A DNA stretch of 64,000 bases from contig CAJXOU010000009.1 of NCBI GenBank assembly GCA_913057645.1, positions 1-64,000 of the forward strand. Direction: 5' to 3'. The translations under genes and the position numbers were made by a program. Below, piece by piece: positions 24,509 through 32,429 of the stretch. Source of the stretch: an uncultured Rhodobiaceae bacterium (lineage in GTDB: Bacteria; Pseudomonadota; Alphaproteobacteria; Parvibaculales; Parvibaculaceae). The notes beneath the pieces are model-generated. The model saw only the letters and a list, made by a program, of their open reading frames with translations, did no database searches and was not told where the DNA came from. How positions within the stretch are numbered: the first letter of the stretch is position 1; every line of letters starts with the position of its first letter.

Positions 24509-25084
24509 TCAGTTTGTGCGTGTGACCGAGACTGCGCGGCGCGGTTTCAGATAGGCCACTTCCTCGAAGTCGATCGAGTCCGTGATCGTTTCGCTGACTG
24601 GCGAGCTGTAGGCATAGGTCACTTCGACGAAGATCACACTCGTGCCCGCGCTGGTGAGGCCGGTGGGCAGCGTGACGTTCGAGTTGACCGTGCGCGGCGT
24701 GATGTTGTGGCCGTCGCTCCACGCAACCTTGTTCACGCCGCCGGAATTGGCGACCACGCTCGTGACACGGATTGTGAGCGGCGTCGTGCTGAGAGGGTAG
24801 AGAAGGGCGGAGCTTGCGGCGAAGACGTCGGCCATGTCGGCGTTGTTCACCGACGCGGCCTGCGCCACGAGATCGGCGGCTGTATAGGCAACGGCGCTGA
24901 CGCGCCGTCCCGCCGTCAGCATCTGCGTGGCTTCGAACGCGCCAAAATAGAATACGAGCATCAGCGGGAAGATCAGCGCGAATTCCACCGCCGCCAGGCC
25001 GCCCGCATTGCGAAGGAAGCGGCTGAGCCTGCACGTTCCGCAGCGGGGTTTCGTTTGCTTGTTCGTTCTTCCCATCGTGCCCAT
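24509..25084 (-). CDS. TadE-like minor pseudopilin
   Basis: A 191-residue TadE-family protein. The prepilin-like segment GGLAAVEFALIFPLMLVFYFG at about residues 28-48 has the conserved Glu in A-V-E-F, one hydrophobic helix, and a beta-rich extracytoplasmic domain. Such proteins are processed by the Tad prepilin peptidase and prime or tip the Flp pilus. The basic, Cys-containing leader (about 27 residues) is typical. It lies 12 bp after the other tadE-like gene on the same strand. Confidence 0.85.
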   Translation of the reverse strand: MGTMGRTNKQTKPRCGTCRLSRFLRNAGGLAAVEFALIFPLMLVFYFGAFEATQMLTAGRRVSAVAYTAADLVAQAASVNNADMADVFAASSALLYPLSTTPLTIRVTSVVANSGGVNKVAWSDGHNITPRTVNSNVTLPTGLTSAGTSVIFVEVTYAYSSPVSETITDSIDFEEVAYLKPRRAVSVTRTN

Positions 25085-25096
25085 CTTCCTTCTCCG

Positions 25097-25651
25097 TCAG
25101 CTTGCCGGCAGGAAGCTGCCAAAGGGTTCGTTACGGAATGCGGCGCTGGCGGCAACAAGATGTCCGCCCCCTTCGAGGTTCGAAAGTCCGACGAAGGAGG
25201 GGCTTATGATGCCCCAGGAGTAGTAGACGCGAACAAGAACGATGTCGCCGGCGCTGCCGGGCTGAAACACGGTGGTTTCGATGACATTGCCGTCTCCGTC
25301 GACAAGCGGGGGCGGGGTCGCGCTGCCGAAACTGCTGAACTTGCGGACGTCGACATAGACTTCGCCCGAACAATCGCTGACCAGAGCAAGCCGGTCGCAG
25401 ACATAGCTCTTGAACTGGGCTTCGGTCATGCCGCCGCTCTGGACCTGGCCGGTCCGGATAAGGCGCCCGGCATCGGCGACGACGCTATCGAGGTTGGCGT
25501 TGCTGAAATAGATGACAGAGGTTTCGATGAGCGCGAACAGGAGCGCAAAGAAGGGCAGCGCGAGCAGGCCGAATTCGATTGCCGTTGCGCCACTTTGCGA
25601 GCGGCGAAAACCGCGCAATGTCCGGCGTTCTCTTACTCTCGACTCACCCAT
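25097..25651 (-). CDS. tadE: TadE-like minor pseudopilin
   Basis: A 184-residue TadE-family protein. The motif SGATAIEFGLLALPFFALLFALIE splits into the cleavage region SGATAIEF (near residues 19-26) and the hydrophobic helix. The C-terminal domain has two Cys (VCDRLALVSDC) that may form a disulfide. ATG 25651 (MGESRV) is preferred; an extension to 25753 would add a non-conserved, low-complexity leader and fill the divergent promoter region shared with tadG. Confidence 0.87.
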   Translation of the reverse strand: MGESRVRERRTLRGFRRSQSGATAIEFGLLALPFFALLFALIETSVIYFSNANLDSVVADAGRLIRTGQVQSGGMTEAQFKSYVCDRLALVSDCSGEVYVDVRKFSSFGSATPPPLVDGDGNVIETTVFQPGSAGDIVLVRVYYSWGIISPSFVGLSNLEGGGHLVAASAAFRNEPFGSFLPAS

Positions 25652-25710
25652 GTGCTGTCCTCGCGCCCGCAAGGTTTTCGCGGCGGTCTCTCTAGATAGC
25701 GCTCCGGCGG

Positions 25711-25724
25711 TTACCAAAAGGTAA
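25711..25724. promoter_or_regulatory. Small palindrome in tadE/tadG divergent region
   Basis: TTACC-AAAA-GGTAA lies midway between the two divergent genes. A TTAAC half-site occurs at 25760-25764. It may bind a regulator; unassigned. Confidence 0.3.
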
Positions 25725-25853
25725 GTACCTCCAATTTTCCGTGTGCCGTTCACATCTTCTTAACGGCGCGGAACCTACAACGGCTGGGTGCGCAATCCCG
25801 TCTCCTGCCGCAATCCTTGTGGCCGTGGAGACCGACGAGGTGGGTTCCGGCTT

Positions 25854-27182
25854 ATGTGGCGCTTCAAGGATTTGTTCCGCCGTTTTCTAGGCGATCAGCG
25901 CGGCAACTTCGCAATCATGTTTGCCCTCGCCTCGATCCCGATCATCGTGGCAGCCGGCGCCGCCGTCGATATATCACGCGCCTATGTGGTCGAGACGCGG
26001 CTGAAGGCGGCGCTCGACGCAGCTGCCCTCGCGGTTGGCGGTACAACCGGCCAGACCAATGCGCAGCTTCAGGTCATTGCGCAGAATTATTTCAACGCGA
26101 ATTATCCGGCCGAGAAGATGGGCGTTCCCGGGACGGTCAGCGTGACGCAGAACGGGAACGTCGTTTCCCTCACCGTTGCGGCAGATCTGCCGACTACCCT
26201 CATGGGAATTGCCGGCATCGATACGATGGATATTGTTGCGAGTTCCGAAGTCACGCGCATGGGCAAGAAGCTCGAAGTGGCGCTGGTGCTGGATAACACT
26301 GGCTCCATGGGAAGCGGTGGCCGCATGACGGTGCTTAAGGCGGCCGCGAAGGACCTCATCGATACGGTGTCTACGGCCGCGTTGACGCCGGGCGACGTCA
26401 AGGTGTCGATCGTGCCGTTCAATGTCGACGTCAAGGTCGGCACGTCTTACGAGAGCGCCGACTGGATCAAGTGGAGTGAGTTCGTCCCCTCTGGCGGCGG
26501 TGGCGGTGGCCACAACGGGCCCGGAAACAGCAACAACTGCCACATCATTCTGATCATCCTCGGTCTGTGTACCCCAGGCGGTGGCTCCGGTTCGCATGCC
26601 GGCTGGAACGGCTGCATCATGGATCGGGATCAGGACTACGACGCGATGAACACTCTGCCGCCTGCGACCAGCGGTGGCAGCGATGCGACGCGCTATCCGG
26701 CGCACGAGAACACGAATTACAACAACGACTGCGACATGCAGACGATCATGCCGTTGTCCTATAACTGGTCTGCGCTCAAGACGCATATCGACAACATGGT
26801 GCCCGCCGGTCACACGAACACGACGATCGGTCTTGCCTGGGGTTGGAACATGCTGACGCCCGGTGCGCCGCTTTCGACCGCCGCTTCTCCATCCAGCAAT
26901 CTCGACAAGGTAATCGTATTTCTCACTGACGGGGACAATACGCGGAGCCGTTGGGGTAGTTCCCAGTCGACGATGGATGCGCGAACAAGCCTGGTCTGCG
27001 CCAATATCAAAGCGGCGGGTGTTCTCGTATATTCGGTTCGCGTGATCGACGGGAACGCAACGCTCATCCGCAACTGCGCGACGCAGACGAGCATGTACTA
27101 CAGTGTCAGCTCGGCCAGTGATCTTACCTCGGTTTTCGCCTCGATCGCGCAATCCTTGTCGAATCTTCGCATCAGTCAGTAG
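25854..27182 (+). CDS. tadG: TadG-like pilus assembly protein with vWA domain
   Basis: A 442-residue protein. The N-terminal TadE/G-type hydrophobic segment (RGNFAIMFALASIPIIVAAG, residues 17-36) anchors it. A von Willebrand factor A domain begins near residue 140 with the MIDAS-type DNTGSMGSGGRM, and TDGDNTRS follows near residue 360. A Gly-rich insert with an internal hydrophobic CHIILIILGLC stretch lies near residues 212-245. ATG 25854 (MWRFKD) is chosen over an upstream start that lacks conserved sequence. A strong terminator follows. Confidence 0.87.
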   Translation: MWRFKDLFRRFLGDQRGNFAIMFALASIPIIVAAGAAVDISRAYVVETRLKAALDAAALAVGGTTGQTNAQLQVIAQNYFNANYPAEKMGVPGTVSVTQNGNVVSLTVAADLPTTLMGIAGIDTMDIVASSEVTRMGKKLEVALVLDNTGSMGSGGRMTVLKAAAKDLIDTVSTAALTPGDVKVSIVPFNVDVKVGTSYESADWIKWSEFVPSGGGGGGHNGPGNSNNCHIILIILGLCTPGGGSGSHAGWNGCIMDRDQDYDAMNTLPPATSGGSDATRYPAHENTNYNNDCDMQTIMPLSYNWSALKTHIDNMVPAGHTNTTIGLAWGWNMLTPGAPLSTAASPSSNLDKVIVFLTDGDNTRSRWGSSQSTMDARTSLVCANIKAAGVLVYSVRVIDGNATLIRNCATQTSMYYSVSSASDLTSVFASIAQSLSNLRISQ

Positions 27183-27214
27183 TGTGCAGGTGCCTCTGCA
27201 AGAAGAACACTACG

Positions 27215-27243
27215 AAAAAAGGCCGCCCGAAGGCGGCCTTTTT
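27215..27243. terminator. Bidirectional terminator after tadG
   Basis: Stem GGCCGCC (27221-27227) pairs with 27232-27238, loop CGAA, flanked by six A and five T. It serves tadG and the convergent secretin-domain gene. Confidence 0.92.
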
Positions 27244-27269
27244 CTTGTTACAGGAGCGATCGCGCCGGT

Positions 27270-27779
27270 TTACTCGACGCCTTCTGAAGAAGCTGCGCCG
27301 CCGGAGTTCGCAGCAGCTCCAACACCGGCTGCTCCAGCAGTCTGCTGCATGATCGCATTGTAGGATTCGGGGTTGTCGCCGATTGCCGGAACGCGCTCGC
27401 AGCGCGGCGTACAATTGTAGGAAAGCTGTCCCGTGCCGCGCGTCAATGTCACCGCGGACGCACTCTGTGCGACGACGCTGACGTCCAGATCCATGATTGC
27501 CTTGCCTTCACTGTCCAGCGCGATGAAGTTGGTCGTGCCGTAGCTCCGCCCGACGACGTAAAGGAGCTTCGAGCCCTCTACGGTCACGTCGGCGATCGTC
27601 GGATTTCCCACAATGATCGTCGCGGCAGGCTTGGCCAGATGAAGCGCCCTGGTTTCGTTCATCGCGACCTTGAAGTCCGCAGCCTGCGCGGCGCCGGCGA
27701 GCAATGCGGCGCAACCCGCCCCCACTACCGCGGCGAAGACGCGACGGGAGGAAATCTGCCTTGTGCGATGTGTGCGCAT
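27270..27779 (-). CDS. Stand-alone secretin N-terminal (pilus assembly) domain protein
   Basis: A 169-residue exported protein. The signal peptide ends at ALLAGAAQA, near residue 33. A single domain (about residues 38-115) matches the N-terminal domain of CpaC-type secretins: LHLAKPAATIIVGNPTIADV, YVVGRSYGTTNFIALD, then DLDVSVV. CpaC encoded at 30904-32409 carries the same kind of domain. A two-Cys segment (CTPRC) and an Ala/Gly-rich tail follow. The ATG at 27779 puts the signal peptide at the N-terminus; an upstream ATG at 27860 is less likely. A periplasmic accessory role in secretin assembly is inferred. Confidence 0.78.
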   Translation of the reverse strand: MRTHRTRQISSRRVFAAVVGAGCAALLAGAAQAADFKVAMNETRALHLAKPAATIIVGNPTIADVTVEGSKLLYVVGRSYGTTNFIALDSEGKAIMDLDVSVVAQSASAVTLTRGTGQLSYNCTPRCERVPAIGDNPESYNAIMQQTAGAAGVGAAANSGGAASSEGVE

Positions 27780-27917
27780 GTCCGAGCCACTTTCGTCTGT
27801 CTCGGCGCTGGCGAGGCGCCGGTTGCGGATTGCGCCCATGGGGCGCCTTTGGTCCGACACTACCGCTCAAGAAGTAAAGGATATGTTGACCGTACTTGCT
27901 TCTCCCGCTTGTGGGCT

Positions 27918-27932
27918 TTAACGGGTGATTAA
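27918..27932. promoter_or_regulatory. Full CtrA-type box
   Basis: TTAA-CGGGTGA-TTAA matches the CtrA consensus TTAA-N7-TTAA. It sits in the divergent region between the secretin-domain gene and the Crp/Fnr gene. Confidence 0.6.
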
Positions 27933-27975
27933 AGCAGGGCGTTTAACGTCTTTCCGACGGTTCAGGGAGACATGA

Positions 27976-28722
27976 ATGGCGCATGGTGCGGGAAGCGGCC
28001 GAAACGCCACGGCTGGTGGTCATGCGCGAACGCTCGCCGGTATCGGCATTCTGGCCGGGCTGCCGCAGCGCGAACTGTCCTTGCTCGCCGTCGAATGTAT
28101 CTGGCGAGCTGTAGTGCCCAACGAAATTCTGCTGAACCTGATGCACGGAGACACGCTGGACGGTGTGACCTTTGTCGTGAGTGGCGGAGTGCGACTTGCG
28201 CGGAGCGTCGGCAATGGCGGGCGGGTCGTCTATACGGATGTGAATGCTGGTGGCCAATTTGGCGAGATGAGCACCTTCGGCGTCGCCGAAACAGATTTGA
28301 CAGTTGTGGCCAGGGAGGAGGGGCTCGTCGCGAGCCTTTCCGAAGCGCGCTTTCTGGATCTGCTGTCGCGCGAGGAATCCGTCTCCCGCTCTCTTTTGTG
28401 CCAATACGCCCGGCTGCTTAGGGACAGGGAGGTCTCCGGTTTGCGGGAAAGTGCACCTGCGATCGAAGGGACCGGAGCGCAGCGTGTCTACGGGGAACTC
28501 TTGGCGCTGGCCGAACCTCACAAGAGTGATGATGGGCGGGAAGGTCTCCGTATCGCAAGGCTGCCTCGCCATCGCGAACTCGCGGCACGTGTCGACACAA
28601 CGGAAGAGGTCGTCGCCCGCGCCATTGCGGATCTCGTCCGCGAGGGCATTGCCGTTCGCGATTATCCCGGCCTGATCGTCGGAGATCGCACCGCGCTGCT
28701 CTCCTTGTGTGAGTCCTCCTGA
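27976..28722 (+). CDS. Crp/Fnr family transcriptional regulator
   Basis: A 248-residue regulator with an N-terminal cyclic-nucleotide-type beta-roll (about residues 25-140) and a C-terminal winged helix (about 170-240, LPRHRELAARVDTTEEVVARAIADL). The phosphate-binding cassette reads FGEMSTFGVAETDLTV, with no Arg where cAMP-binding proteins have R-S/A, so cAMP binding is unlikely. FNR-type cysteine clusters are also absent. It sits inside the Tad locus between two CtrA-like boxes and probably controls pilus genes. Confidence 0.85.
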   Translation: MAHGAGSGRNATAGGHARTLAGIGILAGLPQRELSLLAVECIWRAVVPNEILLNLMHGDTLDGVTFVVSGGVRLARSVGNGGRVVYTDVNAGGQFGEMSTFGVAETDLTVVAREEGLVASLSEARFLDLLSREESVSRSLLCQYARLLRDREVSGLRESAPAIEGTGAQRVYGELLALAEPHKSDDGREGLRIARLPRHRELAARVDTTEEVVARAIADLVREGIAVRDYPGLIVGDRTALLSLCESS

Positions 28723-29102
28723 AGAATTCTGTTTCGAGACAGCGTCACCAACGGTATTCGCGAGTAGAGAGCCCGTTCGCCCGGTCGCGGGTGGGCGCTT
28801 CTCCGGTAGACCAGAAGACCATTTAACCAAAAATTAACGCTACTCTGACCGTGATGACGCGTAGAGAGAACCTGATAAACCAATACTATATTTGATATTC
28901 CATTCATGAACAGTATTCGACGAATCAATACAGGTTTTACGCTCAAAAAATGCGTACAGTGTGAGTGAAATTGATAGTAATCGTTAGCGATTGGGTAAGG
29001 GTGGTCCGCTAGGCTTGTCTCCAGTCCGAAAGGGCGCCCTGCGGCTTCATGGGCACGTATGGGTTGGTGCTGTCGACAGTCAATTGCTCAAGGAGGCTTA
29101 TC
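28723..29102. promoter_or_regulatory. AT-rich flp upstream region
   Basis: A 380-bp region upstream of the pilin gene, far richer in A and T than its surroundings. It holds a CtrA-type box (listed separately) and small inverted motifs such as ATTCGACGAAT. I see no confident -35/-10 pair and no gene. The AT-rich stretch at 28840-28985 may bind nucleoid proteins or an activator. Confidence 0.5.
28823..28838. promoter_or_regulatory. Full CtrA-type box upstream of flp
   Basis: TTAA-CCAAAAA-TTAAC matches the extended CtrA consensus TTAA-N7-TTAAC, about 265 bp upstream of the pilin start codon. Confidence 0.65.
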
Positions 29103-29279
29103 ATGAGCCAGTTTCTCAAGTCGTTTGCGAAGAATGAATCCGGCGCGACCGCCATCGAATACGGCCTGATCGCCGCGGGCATCTCGGTCGTGATCATCAC
29201 GGCCGTTGGCCTCATCGGTGGCCGCGTCCAGGCGACCTTCGAAGGTATCGCCACGTCGCTCGGTGCCGAAGTCGGCTAA
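29103..29279 (+). CDS. flp: Flp family type IVb pilin
   Basis: A 58-residue major pilin precursor. A basic leader (MSQFLKSFAKNESG) precedes the processing site G/ATAIEYG, followed by a continuous hydrophobic helix with the conserved Glu-Tyr pair. The Tad prepilin peptidase would cut after Gly14. An excellent AAGGAGG ribosome site sits before ATG 29103. The gene is monocistronic, ended by a strong terminator, which fits high pilin expression relative to the assembly genes downstream. Confidence 0.95.
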   Translation: MSQFLKSFAKNESGATAIEYGLIAAGISVVIITAVGLIGGRVQATFEGIATSLGAEVG

Positions 29280-29335
29280 GGCCGCAAAGCATCGCAGTAT
29301 GCAGGGGCTCGCGCTCCGGATGCTGATCAAGAAAA

Positions 29336-29373
29336 AGCCGTCAATGCTCAGTGGGCATTGGCGGCTCTTTTGT
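29336..29373 (+). terminator. Terminator after flp
   Basis: A 12-bp stem with one G-T pair (29336-29347 with 29355-29366, 7-nt loop) is followed by CTTTTGTTT. Confidence 0.9.
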
Positions 29374-29579
29374 TTGGGCAGCTCCCGAACAAATCCTAGG
29401 CAAGCCGGGCCAACGCCGATCGATTTGCGGTTCCAGCCGAAAACGGGCGTTTCGGTTCATTTTGAGCCTCCATTTACCTCAAATTTACGGTCCGACGCCC
29501 ACTATCCCCTTGTGCGGGAAGGCATGGTGCCCTTTCGCGCCGGGCGATTGCGCCCACGAGGAAACGGGCGTCTTCCGTG

Positions 29580-30086
29580 ATGAACATGCTTCTCCTCGCT
29601 GTCTTTCCCCTCGCCATGATCTTCGGCGCGGTGTGGGACTTGGCGACGATGACCATCCCGAACGTGCTGACCGTCGCGCTTGCCGCGATGTTCTTCGTGC
29701 TTGTGCCGTTCGCCGGTCTCGGATGGGAAGCAGTTGCACTTCATGCTGGTGCCGGTTTGCTCATGCTTATCGTGGGCATGGCGCTTTTCGGTTTCGGCTG
29801 GATCGGTGGCGGCGATGCGAAGTTTGTCGCGGCAATCGCGCTCTGGCTCGGCTGGTCCGACCTGCCTGCCTATCTGATCGTCGCCTCCGTTCTTGGCGGT
29901 GCGCTGACGTTGCTGCTGCTCTGGTTTCGCACCCTGCCGCTTCCGCTCTTCATGCTGAAGCGCGAATGGATCGCCCGTCTTCACGAAAGAAGGGGTGGCA
30001 TTCCCTATGGAGTCGCACTCGGCGCCGCGGGGCTTTTCATGTTCCAGCACAGCGTCTGGTTCGAGGCTGCGGCGCAAGCCGCATGA
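29580..30086 (+). CDS. cpaA: Prepilin peptidase CpaA (TadV-like)
   Basis: A 168-residue aspartyl prepilin peptidase of the short CpaA/TadV type, without the methylase domain of PilD. The catalytic Asp residues are in WDLATMTIPN near residue 20 and the G-x-G-D motif GGGDAK near residue 79. Several hydrophobic helices span the inner membrane. A GTG three bases upstream (29577) is an equally possible start. It would process Flp and the TadE-like proteins. Confidence 0.9.
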   Translation: MNMLLLAVFPLAMIFGAVWDLATMTIPNVLTVALAAMFFVLVPFAGLGWEAVALHAGAGLLMLIVGMALFGFGWIGGGDAKFVAAIALWLGWSDLPAYLIVASVLGGALTLLLLWFRTLPLPLFMLKREWIARLHERRGGIPYGVALGAAGLFMFQHSVWFEAAAQAA

Positions 30087-30141
30087 AGACAAATCGCGGC
30101 CGGGCGTGGAGCCCGGATCGCGCAACGAAAGGATCGGGTAA

Positions 30142-30900
30142 GTGAACGCCGCACGCATAGGAGTTCTGGTTCTGGCGATCATCGCCGCGGGCCTCGCGGC
30201 GTTTCTCGCGCGCGGGCTCGTTTCTGCCGGCAAGGAAGAAGCCGTGGCCGAGAAGGTCGTCGAGGAGCCGACGACCGAAGTCCTCGTCGCGGTCAGCAAC
30301 CTGCAGCTTGGCCAGCGGCTCACCTCTGGCGATCTGCGCTGGCAACGCTGGCCTGAGGCCTCAATGAACGCGGCCTACATTACCCGCGCGGCAAAGCCGA
30401 CCGCGATCGAGGAATATACCGACAGTGTTGCGCGCATGTCTGTGCTGAGCGGTGAACCGGTGACCGCCGAGAAACTCGTCAACCTGTCGAACGCCGGCTT
30501 CATGTCGGCCTTGATCGAGCCCGGCATGCGCGCCATCGCGGTCGAGATTACGCCGCAAACGAGCGCCGGCGGATTCATTCTCCCCAACGACCGCGTTGAT
30601 ATCGTGGACGTGAACAAGGGGCAGACCGTTCTCCGCAATGTTCGCGTACTGGCGATCGATCAGCGCTTCAACGAAGAGGGCGATCAGGTTGCGGTCGGCC
30701 GAACCGCAACGCTTGAACTGACACCCGCCCAGGTAGAACTCATATCCGTCGCCGAGACGGAAAGCCGTCTCGCCCTGTCCCTGCGCAGCATGGGTGAGCA
30801 GGATCTGGCGGGAACGGAACTGGACACTCCCGATCGCAATGGCGGGTCGGTTGTGAAGATCGTGCGTTACGGCGTCGCACAATCCGTGCGTGTGAAGTAG
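30142..30900 (+). CDS. cpaB: Flp pilus assembly protein CpaB (RcpC-like)
   Basis: A 252-residue periplasmic, membrane-tethered protein. An N-terminal helix at residues 5-27 is followed by a SAF-type domain (LVAVSNLQLGQRLTSGDLRWQRWP, residues about 48-71) and a CpaB-specific domain with GMRAIAVEIT and LPNDRVDIVDV. CpaB assists the secretin CpaC. GTG start at 30142; the next gene begins 3 bp after the stop. Confidence 0.92.
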   Translation: MNAARIGVLVLAIIAAGLAAFLARGLVSAGKEEAVAEKVVEEPTTEVLVAVSNLQLGQRLTSGDLRWQRWPEASMNAAYITRAAKPTAIEEYTDSVARMSVLSGEPVTAEKLVNLSNAGFMSALIEPGMRAIAVEITPQTSAGGFILPNDRVDIVDVNKGQTVLRNVRVLAIDQRFNEEGDQVAVGRTATLELTPAQVELISVAETESRLALSLRSMGEQDLAGTELDTPDRNGGSVVKIVRYGVAQSVRVK

Positions 30901-30903
30901 GCG

Positions 30904-32409
30904 ATGGGGTTGGGCATGAACGCTATGTGGAACAAGCTGAAATCCGGCATCGCTCACGCGGCGCCCCGTTTCACACAAAATGCAGCTGCGATCTTCTGCG
31001 CCGCGGCGCTGGCGCTGACCCCGGTCGAAGTGGCAGTGGCGGGCGATGCGCGTCTCGTCAAGATCGATCAGGGCGGCGTTGGTCAGTCTTCGCGCAGCAT
31101 CGTACTCGGCCTCAACAAGGCTGCGATCGTCGAGCTACCGGTGGCGGCGCGCGACGTTCTGGTCTCGAACCCGGAGATCGTCGACGCGGTCGTGCGTACA
31201 AACCGTCGGACCTATCTCATCGGGCTTGCGGTTGGACAGACCAATGCCTTCTTCTTCAACGAAAGCGGACAACAGATCCTCAATCTCGAAATCCGGGTCG
31301 CACGGGATCTGACGGGACTGCGGGATTCTCTCCGCCAGTATTTCCCCGACGCCCGCATCGACGTCGAGGCGATCAACGAGCATGTGGTTCTGTCGGGCAT
31401 GGTCGCGAGCGCGACACAGGCCAGCAAGGCTCAGGACCTCGCCGCTCGCTATATTGGCGTCGACAAGGAGAACGTCCTCAACATGCTCGGCATCGAGGGC
31501 AAGGAACAGGTCATGCTGAAGGTGACCGTTGCCGAAATGCAGCGCAATGTCATCAAGCAGCTTGGCGTGAACCTTTCCAGCGCCGCTGATTTTGGTGAGT
31601 TCGCGCTTCGGCTCGCCACGAGCAATCCATTCAGTGTGCAGGGAAACGCGCTCGGCGGTCTCACCACCGCTCCGGTAACCGGCGTAGGCGCAGGTCAGAC
31701 TGGTTATGCTGGTAACGACGTTTCGATCGACAGCACGATCCGCGCGCTTGAGCGCGACGGCATCCTGCGGACTCTTGCAGAGCCGAACCTGACCGCGATC
31801 TCCGGCGAATCGGCGAAGTTCCTGGCCGGCGGCGAATTTCCCGTGCCGACCTCGCGCGATCGCGACGGCAACGTTCAGCTTGAATTCAAGCCCTTCGGTG
31901 TGGGTCTCAACTTCACGCCGGTGGTGCTGAGCGAAGGTCGCATCAGCCTCAAGATCTCGACCGAAGTCAGCGAGCTCTCCTCTGACGGCGCTTTCGTGCT
32001 TCAGGGTGTGGGCGGGGACGGTGTGACAGTTCCCGGCCTCAAGGTACGGCGCGCTGAAACGACACTCGAATTGCCGAGCGGCGGATCACTGGTCATGGCG
32101 GGCCTCCTCTCGGACACCATGCGCCAGAACATCGACGGTGTCCCCGGTGTGAAGGATGTGCCCGTCCTCGGTCAGCTCTTTCGCAGCCGCGATTATCAGA
32201 AGAACGAAACCGAACTCGTCGTGATCGTGACGCCCTACCTTGTCGATCCGACGTCGCGAAAGAACCTTGCTCTGCCGACCGACGGGTTTGCGCCGGCAAG
32301 CGACATGGACACGATTCTCATGGGCCGTTTGAACGCTACATACGGTGCGCGCGGCGCAGAGCCCGGTGACAAGTCTCTTCAGGGCCCCGTTGGCTTCGTC
32401 GTGGATTGA
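30904..32409 (+). CDS. cpaC: Flp pilus secretin CpaC (RcpA)
   Basis: A 501-residue outer-membrane secretin. The signal peptide ends near residue 46 (ALTPVEVAVAG). A secretin N-terminal domain follows (LNKAAIVELPVAARDVLVSNPEIVDAV, residues about 68-95), then a BON-like segment, and the C-terminal secretin core with LAEPNLTAISGESAKFLAGGEFPVP and the closing ELVVIVTPYLV. It forms the pilus exit channel. Several Met codons occur near the start; ATG 30904 or 30916 are both possible. Confidence 0.94.
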   Translation: MGLGMNAMWNKLKSGIAHAAPRFTQNAAAIFCAAALALTPVEVAVAGDARLVKIDQGGVGQSSRSIVLGLNKAAIVELPVAARDVLVSNPEIVDAVVRTNRRTYLIGLAVGQTNAFFFNESGQQILNLEIRVARDLTGLRDSLRQYFPDARIDVEAINEHVVLSGMVASATQASKAQDLAARYIGVDKENVLNMLGIEGKEQVMLKVTVAEMQRNVIKQLGVNLSSAADFGEFALRLATSNPFSVQGNALGGLTTAPVTGVGAGQTGYAGNDVSIDSTIRALERDGILRTLAEPNLTAISGESAKFLAGGEFPVPTSRDRDGNVQLEFKPFGVGLNFTPVVLSEGRISLKISTEVSELSSDGAFVLQGVGGDGVTVPGLKVRRAETTLELPSGGSLVMAGLLSDTMRQNIDGVPGVKDVPVLGQLFRSRDYQKNETELVVIVTPYLVDPTSRKNLALPTDGFAPASDMDTILMGRLNATYGARGAEPGDKSLQGPVGFVVD

Positions 32410-32429
32410 GAGTGCGAAGGATGAATGAG

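Noticed and set aside
29040-29102. Possible sigma-54 promoter (GGGCAC...TTGG) before flp
   Set aside because: The -24/-12 GG and GC spacing does not fit when counted, so it is not reported as a promoter.
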